DNA of 38,141 nt, taken from positions 1 to 38,141 of the forward strand of contig NZ_WWEQ01000026.1 in the NCBI RefSeq assembly GCF_009857845.1, in the 5' to 3' direction. The first letter of the stretch is position 1, and every line of letters starts with the position of its first letter. Position numbers and translations under genes: made by a program. Of this stretch, positions 8,336-17,004 are shown piece by piece. The notes below the pieces were generated by a model. The model was not told where the DNA came from and did not search any database. It saw only the letters and a list, made by a program, of their open reading frames with translations. The DNA is from Brevibacterium rongguiense (GTDB lineage Bacteria; Actinomycetota; Actinomycetes; Actinomycetales; Brevibacteriaceae).

Positions 8336-8362
8336 TTAGCACCTGAAGTCATTGAGTGCTAA
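8336..8362. promoter_or_regulatory. CIRCE element (HrcA operator 2)
   Basis: TTAGCACCT-N9-GAGTGCTAA differs from the CIRCE consensus by one base in the left arm. It covers the expected transcription start. Two operators flanking a promoter are a known actinobacterial pattern for groESL. Confidence 0.92.
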
Positions 8363-8467
8363 ACGCGCTCAGGCGAGCCAGGGCAGTCCGGCACCCGCGA
8401 CGACGGGCCGCCCACCGGCCGCAGGAGTGAAGTCTTCAGCGAATCCAACGAAGGAGAGTGTCCGAAC

Positions 8468-8761
8468 ATGTCGGTTGCCATCAAGCCGCTTGAAGATCGG
8501 ATTGTCATCCGCCAGCTCGAGGCCGAGCAGACCACTGCTTCCGGTCTTGTCATCCCCGACACCGCCAAGGAGAAGCCCCAGGAGGGCGAGGTCGTCGCCG
8601 TGGGCCCCGGCCGCGTGGCCGACAACGGCAACCGCGTGCCGCTCGACGTCTCCGTCGGCGACAAGGTCATCTACTCGAAGTACGGCGGCACCGAGGTCAA
8701 GTACGCCGGCGAGGACTACCTCGTCCTCTCGGCGCGCGATGTCCTCGCGGTCATCGGCTGA
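8468..8761 (+). CDS. groES: Co-chaperonin GroES
   Basis: 97 residues, full length. GroES caps the GroEL ring and closes the folding chamber. It opens with [20 protein letters not shown], carries the mobile loop around 18-34 ([20 protein letters not shown]) and the [22 protein letters not shown] strand near 63-82. AAGGAG at 8451-8456 is the ribosome-binding site. The gene is separated from groEL by 65 bp with no terminator and is controlled by HrcA through the two CIRCE sites. Confidence 0.98.
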   Translation: MSVAIKPLEDRIVIRQLEAEQTTASGLVIPDTAKEKPQEGEVVAVGPGRVADNGNRVPLDVSVGDKVIYSKYGGTEVKYAGEDYLVLSARDVLAVIG

Positions 8762-8823
8762 TCATTTCCCGCTGCGATCGAGCCGGCGCGCCGCGCCGGC
8801 TCCCCATCTTCGAAAGGAAGTGA

Positions 8824-10422
<1,599 letters not shown>

Positions 10423-10570
10423 TCGTCGCCGCGGGCCGGCCGGCCCGGTGCTGATGCGCTGAGCCGGTTCGCCCACACCCGGCGCGCGGCACGGCACGGC
10501 TGGACAGCACTGCTGGCTGCAGAGCACGGCATGGCTGGAGAGCACGGCTGGCCCGCGCCCGGGAGGCACC

Positions 10571-10616
10571 GCAGGGGCGGTTGCCGCGAAGGAGACTTCG
10601 CGGCAGCCGCCCCTGC
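10571..10616. terminator. groEL terminator hairpin
   Basis: Arms 10571-10591 and 10596-10616 pair over 21 bp with a single G-U pair, closed by a GAGA (GNRA) tetraloop. It lies about 150 nt after groEL and has no T-run. It would insulate the downstream surface-protein gene. Confidence 0.8.
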
Positions 10617-10688
10617 TGCTGTGCGGGGGGTCGTGCCGAAGGCACAGCGGGGCTTGGTTGACGGGTGCCGGAGCGATCATCGTCCGGT

Positions 10689-10718
10689 TTGGGTGTTCTC
10701 CCGCTCCTGGTCTATAGT
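10689..10718 (+). promoter_or_regulatory. Promoter of the LPRTG surface-protein gene
   Basis: TTGGGT (10689-10694), 18-bp spacer, TATAGT (10713-10718). The predicted leader is about 55 nt and includes a GGAAGG ribosome-binding site. Confidence 0.6.
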
Positions 10719-10779
10719 GATGAATCGCTCAGCTCTTCCCCAGTTTTCGTATCACTCTTGACGGAAGGCACACCCCCTC

Positions 10780-11988
10780 ATGAAGCTCCCCTCCAAGCTC
10801 GCCGCCGGCTCCGCGGTGGCCGCTCTCGTCTTCGGCCTGGCATCCCCGGCCCTGGCGACGAACCTGAAGACGAAGCACGGCAATGAGACCGTCGGCTGCA
10901 AAGTGGCGTGGGACGCCAGCGCCGTCATGAACACGCAGCTGACCAACCAGACCGAGGGGTACTCGGGCCTGATGGTCGACAGGAACGGTGATCCCGTCAA
11001 GGGCGGATTCGTCAACGGCGGCTACATCAAGTCGGTATGGCCTACGAATGAGGAGGACGAGCCCTATTACACGAAGGGCGATCCGGGAATCCTCGAGGTC
11101 ACGCACTTCTACAACGGCGGCTCTGAGGACAACAAGGGCCTGGTAGCCGTCGATGGTACGCAGCCCAACTGGCGCACCGTGGTAGCAACCGATTACGCCA
11201 TCAAGAACGCGAAGGTCACGCTGCACGCGCCTGCCGATATGAAGGTGAAAGCTTGGTCCTACCTTCCTTCGGACAGGCTCAATGGTGACACGCCATTCGA
11301 CGTGAATGGTTACCTGCACAAGTGGGGTAAGCCGTACGACTCGTACACCTACCCCTCCACCGCCGAAAAGGTCGCATCGGACGACGGCAACGGCAACGTG
11401 ACGTTGGACCTGGGAGACCTGAACGCCAAGGACGGGCGTGTGCTTCAGCTGACGGGGCAGATGATTCCGGGTGAGCGGATGGACCAGAACTACGTCGCCA
11501 GTGCCACGCTGACCGGTGAGTACGATCCGGAAGCGGGCATCAAGGACTGCCCGACTCCCGCCCCCACCGATACCAGCGACCCGACCCCTAGCGAGTCGGG
11601 TGAGCCCACTCCGAGCGAGTCCGGGAACCCGACGCCCAGCGAGTCGGGTGAGCCCACTCCGAGCGAGTCCGGGAACCCGACCCCCAGCGAGTCCGGCAAC
11701 CCGACCCCCACCGAGTCCGGCACCGCGACGCCGTCCGCCAGCGGATCGGCGACGGCGACGCCGTCGGAGAGCACCACCTCGGCGCCGGCGCCCGGTTCCG
11801 ATGACCCCTCGGACGACGCGCCCCAGCCGGGTGACAACGGCGACAACGGCGACGGCGGGGATGACGGCAACGGCGGGAACCTGCCGCGCACCGGCTCCGA
11901 CGCGGTCGCCCCGCTCCTGGCCGCGGGCGGCGCACTGCTGCTCGTCGGCGCCGGCGTGCTCCTGGTGGCGCGCCGCCGCCGCAGCTGA
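10780..11988 (+). CDS. Secreted LPRTG-anchored surface protein, ectodomain not recognised
   Basis: 402 residues. A Sec signal peptide (basic start, hydrophobic core, cleavage after ALA at 24-26) precedes an ectodomain of about 230 residues rich in Asn, Tyr, Trp and Lys. It has only two cysteines, C40 and C257, which could form one disulfide bracketing the domain. Then come six 8-residue repeats (PTPSESGE/N), a Ser/Thr/Pro stalk, an Asp/Gly-rich stretch, LPRTG at 368-372, a hydrophobic helix and RRRRS: a complete sortase signal. The Ser/Thr-rich stalk is a plausible target for O-mannosylation. The ectodomain segment (about 10860-11520) is visibly less GC-rich with more A/T-ending codons than its neighbours, hinting at transfer or relaxed selection. 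I do not recognise the domain; adhesin is a guess. Confidence 0.85.
   Translation: MKLPSKLAAGSAVAALVFGLASPALATNLKTKHGNETVGCKVAWDASAVMNTQLTNQTEGYSGLMVDRNGDPVKGGFVNGGYIKSVWPTNEEDEPYYTKGDPGILEVTHFYNGGSEDNKGLVAVDGTQPNWRTVVATDYAIKNAKVTLHAPADMKVKAWSYLPSDRLNGDTPFDVNGYLHKWGKPYDSYTYPSTAEKVASDDGNGNVTLDLGDLNAKDGRVLQLTGQMIPGERMDQNYVASATLTGEYDPEAGIKDCPTPAPTDTSDPTPSESGEPTPSESGNPTPSESGEPTPSESGNPTPSESGNPTPTESGTATPSASGSATATPSESTTSAPAPGSDDPSDDAPQPGDNGDNGDGGDDGNGGNLPRTGSDAVAPLLAAGGALLLVGAGVLLVARRRRS
11581..11724 (+). repeat. Six 24-bp repeats coding PTPSESG[E/N] in the surface-protein stalk
   Basis: Units of 24 bp begin at 11581. Units 1-2 and 3-4 form a nearly identical 48-bp pair, so the last expansion was a two-unit duplication. 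Frame is preserved. Confidence 0.9.
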
Positions 11989-12067
11989 GCCGACCCGCAA
12001 TCCCGGTCCTCCGGGTTCCTCATGCCTGACGGGCGCACGGCGCGCGGCAGGCAGGGGTGCGGTCGAC

Positions 12068-12101
12068 GGGGTCGCAGCCGGATTCTTCCGGCCGCGGCCC
12101 C
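12068..12101. terminator. Hairpin terminator after the surface-protein gene
   Basis: 15-bp arms (12068-12082 and 12087-12101) with one G-U pair and one A-C mismatch enclose a TTCT loop. It lies 80 nt past the stop of the LPRTG gene. Confidence 0.7.
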
Positions 12102-12212
12102 GTTCGCGTGCCTGCCCCGCCCGCAGTGCCGTTCGGCACCGCCCCGCTGCGGCGGGCGGCCGGCCTGCGCCTCGGCCAGCCTGCGCCTCGGCCGACCCGC
12201 GCCCCGGCGGGC

Positions 12213-12218
12213 TAGGAT
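12213..12218 (+). promoter_or_regulatory. -10 box (TAGGAT) in front of the mini-ORF chain
   Basis: TAGGAT ends 7 nt before ATG 12226, the same spacing seen at other predicted leaderless genes here. It points to the mini-ORF, not to the membrane-protein gene, as the first translated unit. Confidence 0.6.
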
Positions 12219-12225
12219 CGCGAGC

Positions 12226-12270
12226 ATGACAGCCGGGGCAGCGAGCATGACAACCGGGTGGGGAGCATGA
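12226..12270 (+). CDS. Putative leaderless upstream ORF 1 (14 aa)
   Basis: ATG 12226 to TGA 12268-12270 encodes MTAGAASMTTGWGA, two related 7-residue units each starting Met-Thr. It is predicted from the -10 box spacing and from its 4-base ATGA overlap with the next mini-ORF. No homologue is known to me. It may be a regulatory leader whose translation delivers ribosomes downstream, or simply the product of a local 21-bp duplication. Confidence 0.4.
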   Translation: MTAGAASMTTGWGA

Positions 12271-12299
12271 CAACCGGGACAGGCGGGGACGCACAGTGA
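12267..12299 (+). CDS. Putative upstream ORF 2 (10 aa), overlapping both neighbours
   Basis: ATG 12267 overlaps the stop of ORF 1 (ATGA). It encodes MTTGTGGDAQ and ends at TGA 12297-12299, which overlaps the GTG of the membrane-protein gene (GTGA). GGGGAG lies immediately before the ATG. The 4-base overlaps on both sides suggest termination-reinitiation coupling. Confidence 0.35.
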   Translation: MTTGTGGDAQ

Positions 12300-13018
12300 C
12301 CGCCATCGTCAGCGCGGCCATCAGCCTGGTGGGCCTGGGCTTCGCGATGGGCTTCAGCCCCACGCTCTACGCCCTCGTGCTGCGCCTCCTCACCCGCTCG
12401 GCGCACGCTGCCCGGTCGATCCGCTGGATCACGGTGGGTCTGACCCTGGGCGCGCTGTTCCTCCTGCTCCTCTTCCGCGTCGTCGACCCGGAGACCCTCA
12501 CGGCGCTGCTGCGTGCGGACACCCACCGCTTCCTCGTCCACCGCAGCGTCGACGCCGCTGCCGCCGCGCTCCTCCTGCTGGGCGGCGCCATCATGCTCGC
12601 GCGGCTGCGCCGCCCGCCGCGCGACCCGCACCTGGGCCACCGGGCGCTCTCCAGCGGCCCCGGCCGCCCCGACTCGCAGCACCGGGACCCGGAGCGCCCC
12701 GGCCGCATGGTCCTCATCGGCCTGGCCGAGTCGATCATCAGCGTGAGCGGACTGGCCACGATGTACGTCACCGGCCGCGTCATCGCCGCGGCCTCCCACC
12801 TGCTGGTGGTGCAGGCGGTCCTCGCGGTCGTTTTCTTCGCCGCGCTGGCGGGCCAGTACCTGCTGCTCGCGTGGGCGTGGGGTGCGTTCCCACCGCTCGC
12901 GCACGCGATGACGCGGCTCTACGACCGCGTGACCAGGATCGACACGCGGCCCTACGTGGCCGCCGCCCTGCTCCTCGCCGGCTGTGTGTTCGCCGTGATG
13001 GCGGTCTTCGGGGCGTAG
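12296..13018 (+). CDS. Polytopic membrane protein, six-helix LysE/GAP-like
   Basis: 240 residues from GTG 12296, preceded by AGGCGGGG at 12281-12288. About six hydrophobic segments are seen in a 3+3 layout: roughly 3-22, 41-60, 80-100, then a hydrophilic Arg/Pro/His loop (about 103-137), then 138-160, 163-190 and 222-240. An early G-F-S-P motif (MGFSPTLYALVLRLLT) after helix 1 recalls the LysE/CcdA/GAP exporters, whose first loop carries a Ser/Thr-Pro. The substrate is unknown and the family assignment tentative. Translation is probably coupled to the two mini-ORFs upstream. Confidence 0.75.
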   Translation: MTAIVSAAISLVGLGFAMGFSPTLYALVLRLLTRSAHAARSIRWITVGLTLGALFLLLLFRVVDPETLTALLRADTHRFLVHRSVDAAAAALLLLGGAIMLARLRRPPRDPHLGHRALSSGPGRPDSQHRDPERPGRMVLIGLAESIISVSGLATMYVTGRVIAAASHLLVVQAVLAVVFFAALAGQYLLLAWAWGAFPPLAHAMTRLYDRVTRIDTRPYVAAALLLAGCVFAVMAVFGA

Positions 13019-13092
13019 CGCGCCCGCACGGTGCTCCGGCGCCGGCGTGAACTCCGCCGCGGACGCACCACGCGCCGCTCGGGGCGGCTCGC

Positions 13093-13098
13093 TAGACT
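13093..13098 (+). promoter_or_regulatory. -10 box (TAGACT) upstream of the PLP decarboxylase-like gene
   Basis: TAGACT with a leader of about 50 nt ending in ACGGAGG before ATG 13156. No clear -35 box. Confidence 0.5.
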
Positions 13099-13155
13099 CG
13101 ACGCCGCACAGCCGGTGCTCGTCCACCGCCGTCCATCCTCACCCACGGAGGCCCC

Positions 13156-14484
13156 ATGCCCGCGTTCGCCGACACCCTCGACACCGCCGTGCGGCAGGCC
13201 GTCGCCCAGGAGCTCATCGGCACCGCACAGCCCGTCGTCGGCCTGCTCGACTTGAACGCAGTCGAGGAGCGGATCGCCGCCCTGACCGGCGCCTTCGCGC
13301 CCGCCGGGCAGGTGCTGCACACCGTGGCGTGCAAGGCCGTCACCCTGGTGCCGGTGCTGCGCTTCCTGGCGGAGCGGGGACTGGGCTGCGAGGTCGCGAG
13401 CCCCGGCGAGTACGCGATGGCGCAGGCCGCGGGCTTCCCCGCCGAGCGCATCGTGCTGGACTCCCCGGCGAAGACCGAGGGCGAGCTGCGCCGCGCGCTG
13501 GGCGACGGCGCCTCGCTCAACATCGACTCCTACCAGGAGATGGAGCGCGTCGACGCGCTGCTGGGCGAGCTCGCGGGCGCCAGCGCCGAATCCGCTGCCG
13601 GCCCCGCCTCCGTCATCGGCGTGCGGGTCAACCCAGTGGTGGGCGCGGGCTCGATCGGCCAGATGAGCACGGCCACCACGACGACGAAGTTCGGCGTCCC
13701 GCTCGTCGACGCAGCCGACCAGGACCGGCTCATCGCAGCGATCCGCGCCCGCCCGCACATCACCCAGCTCCACGTCCACACGGGCTCGCAGGGCATCCCG
13801 CTCGAACTCGCGGCCGCGGGGATCCGCCGCGTCGTCGAACTGGCCGATGCGATCAACGATGCTGCCGGTCAGCAGCAGATCGCCCGCATCGACATGGGCG
13901 GGGGCCTGAGCGTGAACTTCCTCTCCAACGACATCACCCCCACGTTCGAGGACTACGCCGACGTCCTCAAGCGCGAGGTTCCCGAGCTGCTCGACGGCCG
14001 CTACGGCCTCGTCACCGAGTTCGGCCGCGCGCTGCTGGCCAAGGCCGGCACCATCGCCACCCGCATCGAGTACACGAAGACCGTGGGCAGCCGCCGCTTC
14101 GCAATCGGCCACGCCGGCGCGCAGACCGCCACCCGCACCGCGTTCGTCCCCGAGCACTGGCCGCTGCGCATCAGCGCCCGCGCCGCGGACGGTGCGCCGA
14201 GCCCGGCGCCCAGCGCCATCCAGGACCTCGCGGGGCCGTGCTGCTTCACCGGCGACATGATCGGCCGCGACTACGACGTCCCAGAGTTCCAGCCCGGCGA
14301 CATCGCGCTCATCCACGACGTGGGCGCCTACTACTTCTCCACCCCGTTCGCCTACAACGCGCTGCCGCGCATCCCGGTCTACGCCTACCGGGCCGCCGAG
14401 GCGCGGGTCGAGTTCGCGCTGGTCCGCCGCCAGCAGACGGTCGAGGAGCTGCTCGCCGAGGCCGGCGAGGACGTGGTGCTGTGA
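13156..14484 (+). CDS. Fold-III PLP-dependent decarboxylase-like protein (diaminopimelate decarboxylase family)
   Basis: 442 residues. Alanine-racemase-fold PLP domain first, then a beta domain. Visible elements: the PLP lysine K60 in TVACKAVTLVPVL, HVHTGSQG near 205-212 (the catalytic-barrel His), the phosphate-binding glycine motif DMGGGLSVNF near 248-257, TEFGRALLAKAG near 290, and the C-x-x-x-D segment GPCCFTGDMIGRD near 360-372, which is the second active-site contribution of LysA/ornithine-decarboxylase-like enzymes. The family includes LysA, arginine and carboxynorspermidine decarboxylases. The replacement of the usual CESxD by CCFTGD and the lack of argS or hom neighbours make true LysA uncertain. 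A start with a good GGAGG ribosome-binding site supports ATG 13156. Confidence 0.8.
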   Translation: MPAFADTLDTAVRQAVAQELIGTAQPVVGLLDLNAVEERIAALTGAFAPAGQVLHTVACKAVTLVPVLRFLAERGLGCEVASPGEYAMAQAAGFPAERIVLDSPAKTEGELRRALGDGASLNIDSYQEMERVDALLGELAGASAESAAGPASVIGVRVNPVVGAGSIGQMSTATTTTKFGVPLVDAADQDRLIAAIRARPHITQLHVHTGSQGIPLELAAAGIRRVVELADAINDAAGQQQIARIDMGGGLSVNFLSNDITPTFEDYADVLKREVPELLDGRYGLVTEFGRALLAKAGTIATRIEYTKTVGSRRFAIGHAGAQTATRTAFVPEHWPLRISARAADGAPSPAPSAIQDLAGPCCFTGDMIGRDYDVPEFQPGDIALIHDVGAYYFSTPFAYNALPRIPVYAYRAAEARVEFALVRRQQTVEELLAEAGEDVVL

Positions 14485-14572
14485 GGCGCGCCCATGCTGC
14501 CCGCACGGCCGGGCGCCGCGGGCGGCCCCGGGCCGGATGCACGCGTCGCGTGCGGTTCTGAGCGTGCCCGCC

Positions 14573-15625
14573 ATGCGCAGCCCCCTGCCGCCGCGCGAGG
14601 GGATCAGCGCGGCGCGGCTGCGCGCCCCCGGCGGGCCGCAGACCCACGCGCACGCCGCGGATCCCGTCCCGGCCACCGTGGGAGCCTGGTTGTCAGCGGT
14701 GCTGCTGGGTGCCTCGGCGGCGGAGCGCGCGGAGCTGGCCCACCCGACCGGCGGCGCGCTGTGCGATGAGAGCGGGCGGCCCGTGGGGCTGTCCGATCCG
14801 GTGATCCCCGGCGGGTTCTACTTCTTCCACCGCCCGGTGCCGGCCGAGGCGCGGATCCCGTTTCCCATCCGCACCGTGCACGAGGACGCGGAGCTGCTCG
14901 TCATCGACAAGCCCGCATTCCTCGCCTCGACGCCCAATGGGCGGTTTGTGCGCGAGTGCGCGGTCACGCGGCTGCGGGTGGAGCGCGACGAGCAGGACCT
15001 CGTGGCGATCCACCGCCTGGACCGGGTGACGTCCGGGCTGCTCGTCCTCTCCCGTCGCCCGGCCACGCGCGGGGCCTACCAGCGGCTGTTCCAGGAGCGC
15101 CGCGTGCACAAGTCCTACCGGGCGCTCGTCGTCCTGCCCGCGGGCTGGGATCCCGTTCTGCTGCCCGCCGAGCGCGCCTCGCGGCTGGACAAGGAACCGG
15201 GTACGCGGGCCGTGCTCGAGGTGCCCGGCGAGCCCAACGCACTCACCCGGCTCGCGTATGCGGGGCCGGGGGAGTGCACGTGCGCGCCCGCGGATGCGGA
15301 TGCGAATGCGCATGCGAATGCGCATGCGAATGCGGATACCAGGCGGCTGGGCGTCATCGATCTCGAGCCCGTGACGGGCCGCACTCACCAGCTGCGCGTG
15401 CACCTCAACGCGCTGGGGCTGCCCATCCTGGGCGACCCCATCTACCCCGAGGACCTGGCGCCCGATCCCTACGACTTCCGCCGCCGGCTCCACCTGCTGG
15501 CCCGCCGGATCGAGTTCGAGGACCCGCTCACCGGCCGGCCGCGGCGCTTCGACTCGCGGCTGGGACTCTGCGGCGATGAGGGAAGAGCTTCACCGTGGGT
15601 GGAGGAATCGTCGCCGCGCGCGTAG
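14573..15625 (+). CDS. RluA-family pseudouridine synthase
   Basis: 350 residues from ATG 14573. It isomerises uridine to pseudouridine in rRNA or tRNA. Catalytic motif HRLDRVTSGLL with D150; C-terminal motif GRTHQLRVHLNALGLPILGDPIY, both conserved in RluA/RluC/RluD. An N-terminal region of about 95 residues (FYFFHRPVPAEARIPFPI) resembles the RluA-like subgroup of actinobacteria rather than an S4 domain. Between the two motifs an Asp/Ala/Asn/His microrepeat is inserted. In-frame alternatives are GTG 14564 and ATG 14537. The specific target base cannot be inferred. Confidence 0.88.
   Translation: MRSPLPPREGISAARLRAPGGPQTHAHAADPVPATVGAWLSAVLLGASAAERAELAHPTGGALCDESGRPVGLSDPVIPGGFYFFHRPVPAEARIPFPIRTVHEDAELLVIDKPAFLASTPNGRFVRECAVTRLRVERDEQDLVAIHRLDRVTSGLLVLSRRPATRGAYQRLFQERRVHKSYRALVVLPAGWDPVLLPAERASRLDKEPGTRAVLEVPGEPNALTRLAYAGPGECTCAPADADANAHANAHANADTRRLGVIDLEPVTGRTHQLRVHLNALGLPILGDPIYPEDLAPDPYDFRRRLHLLARRIEFEDPLTGRPRRFDSRLGLCGDEGRASPWVEESSPRA
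15292..15337 (+). repeat. Hexanucleotide repeat (GATGCG/AATGCG/CATGCG) inside the pseudouridine synthase gene
   Basis: About eight 6-bp units encode alternating Asp/Asn/His and Ala (DADANAHANAHANAD). It sits in a surface loop position between the catalytic and C-terminal motifs, so length changes of whole units would keep the frame. Confidence 0.9.
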
Positions 15626-15915
15626 GCGTTCTCTCGGGTGCCTGCTCGGTCGTGCAGATGGTTGGGCGGCTTTGCGGGTAGTCGGGCGGTGAAGGGGGTG
15701 GTCAACCAGCGGGGCGCTCGGCTCTCGGCGCGACCGGCTTAGCCGATCGCAGGGGCTGATCGCCCCACGGCGCGGTCTGGTCGGCGCACCGCTGACCGGG
15801 CACCGCGCGGTGTGGCGAACTGGGCACACGGGCGCGCCCGATGCGGGTGCGCGTCGGGCAAGATGGGAGCCGACGCCCGAGACCCCGAGACCCCGAGCAC
15901 CACGGAGGCCACCCC

Positions 15916-17004
15916 ATGACCGGCCGCGCGCACGATCCCTCCTCGTATCCGCCCACCGGGGACCCGCACCGCCCCTACCCGCCGCCACCGCCGCGGCCGC
16001 CGGGCGAATCCCAGTCCCCCGGGCAGCCCCCACCGGGGCCTCGCGTGCCCCTGCCGCGCCCCGCTTCACCGAGCACTGCCGCGCCGAGTACTGCCGCGCC
16101 GAACCCTGCCGTCCCGAACCCCCGCGCACAGAGTTCGGCGGGTCGGCCCACTCCAACCACAGGCCCAGACCCGGACCCGCGGGGCCTCTACGCGCCCGGG
16201 GTGCCGCGCCACAACGGCCGCTACGACCTCTCAGAGCTCGACCGCCAGCGTCGCGAGGGGACCGGCGAGGATGCCGCGGATGTCTCGGCCCTCCACGAGT
16301 TCGGGCGCGCCGCGGGCCTCGGCGCCGTTCTCGCAGTCGGCTCGACGCTCCTCGTCTGGCTGGCCGGGCTGGGGCTGCTCAAGGGCAACGACATGGAGTC
16401 GTTCGACCCGGACTCGATCGGCGTGTTCGGAGCGATCGCCCTGGTGGTGGGCGCGTGGAGCGACGGCTTCATCTTCACGGATCTCACGCGTCCCGACGGG
16501 GGCTTCCGGCGCCGCGGCCTGCTGCCGTTGGTCCTGTTCGCCCCGCTGCTGCTGGCGCTCTTCGGCGCGCTGGCCACGCTGGCCTGGCGCTTCCTCTTCG
16601 ACTTCGAGGCAAACGGGGGCGCCGAGGCGGCGCTCGTGCAGAACCAGTGGGGCAGCCTCACCGGTGCCGCGGTGGCGTTCGTCGCCGTGTGGCTGCTGGC
16701 CCAGCTGAGCATCCTGGGCACCTACCTGCTCGCCACGCTCGCGCTGGGCGGCTGGGGCCGCGGCGCCGGGTGGGGACTCATCGCGGCCTCGATCGGCGCT
16801 GCCGCGTTCGTGCTCATCGTGCCGATGCGCCGGAGCGCCGCTGCCGTGGGCCCGAGCCTTGCGGGCATGGCCGTGGCGCTCGCGGTGAGCATCGTGGCCG
16901 CCGCGGTGCTCGTGGCATGGGGGCAGCGGCGCCGCGCGGCCCGGGAGCAGAGCCCGGTTTCCCCGCCCCGTGCGCCGCGGCGCGGGCTCAGTCGAGGCGC
17001 TTGA
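15916..17004 (+). CDS. Membrane protein with Pro-rich cytoplasmic N-terminus, unknown function
   Basis: 362 residues from ATG 15916 behind a CGGAGG ribosome-binding site. Residues 1-105 are disordered Pro/Ala/Ser sequence with 15-bp repeats. NGRYDLSELDRQRREG near 106-121 looks like a short conserved anchor. After that about seven hydrophobic segments are seen (near 137-157, 173-190, 208-232, 250-280, 285-300, 320-345). I do not recognise the family. The last 17 bases overlap the 3' end of the opposing GNAT gene. The 290-bp gap before it shows no gene. Confidence 0.75.
   Translation: MTGRAHDPSSYPPTGDPHRPYPPPPPRPPGESQSPGQPPPGPRVPLPRPASPSTAAPSTAAPNPAVPNPRAQSSAGRPTPTTGPDPDPRGLYAPGVPRHNGRYDLSELDRQRREGTGEDAADVSALHEFGRAAGLGAVLAVGSTLLVWLAGLGLLKGNDMESFDPDSIGVFGAIALVVGAWSDGFIFTDLTRPDGGFRRRGLLPLVLFAPLLLALFGALATLAWRFLFDFEANGGAEAALVQNQWGSLTGAAVAFVAVWLLAQLSILGTYLLATLALGGWGRGAGWGLIAASIGAAAFVLIVPMRRSAAAVGPSLAGMAVALAVSIVAAAVLVAWGQRRRAAREQSPVSPPRAPRRGLSRGA
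16071..16115 (+). repeat. Three 15-bp repeats in the Pro-rich segment
   Basis: Units 16071-16085, 16086-16100 and 16101-16115 (GAGYACTGCCGCGCC-like) encode Pro-Ser/Asn-Thr/Pro-Ala-Ala pentapeptides. Confidence 0.8.

Larger units (their letters stand above)
10423..10779. other. Intergenic region after groEL
   Basis: 357 bp without a credible gene. It contains a degenerate GGCTGG/GAGCACGG repeat cluster (about 10485-10553), a 21-bp-stem terminator (10571-10616) and the promoter of the LPRTG gene (10689-10718). A GGAAGG ribosome-binding site lies about 12 nt before ATG 10780. Confidence 0.7.

Noticed and set aside
12022..12270. 82-codon plus-strand frame before the membrane-protein gene
   Set aside because: It crosses the terminator hairpin at 12068-12101 and has no promoter. 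Only its last 14 codons have a plausible start (ATG 12226).
15626..15915. Gene in the gap before the Pro-rich membrane protein
   Set aside because: Frames are short or antisense with random third positions; no ribosome-binding site. The 290-bp gap is left as non-coding.
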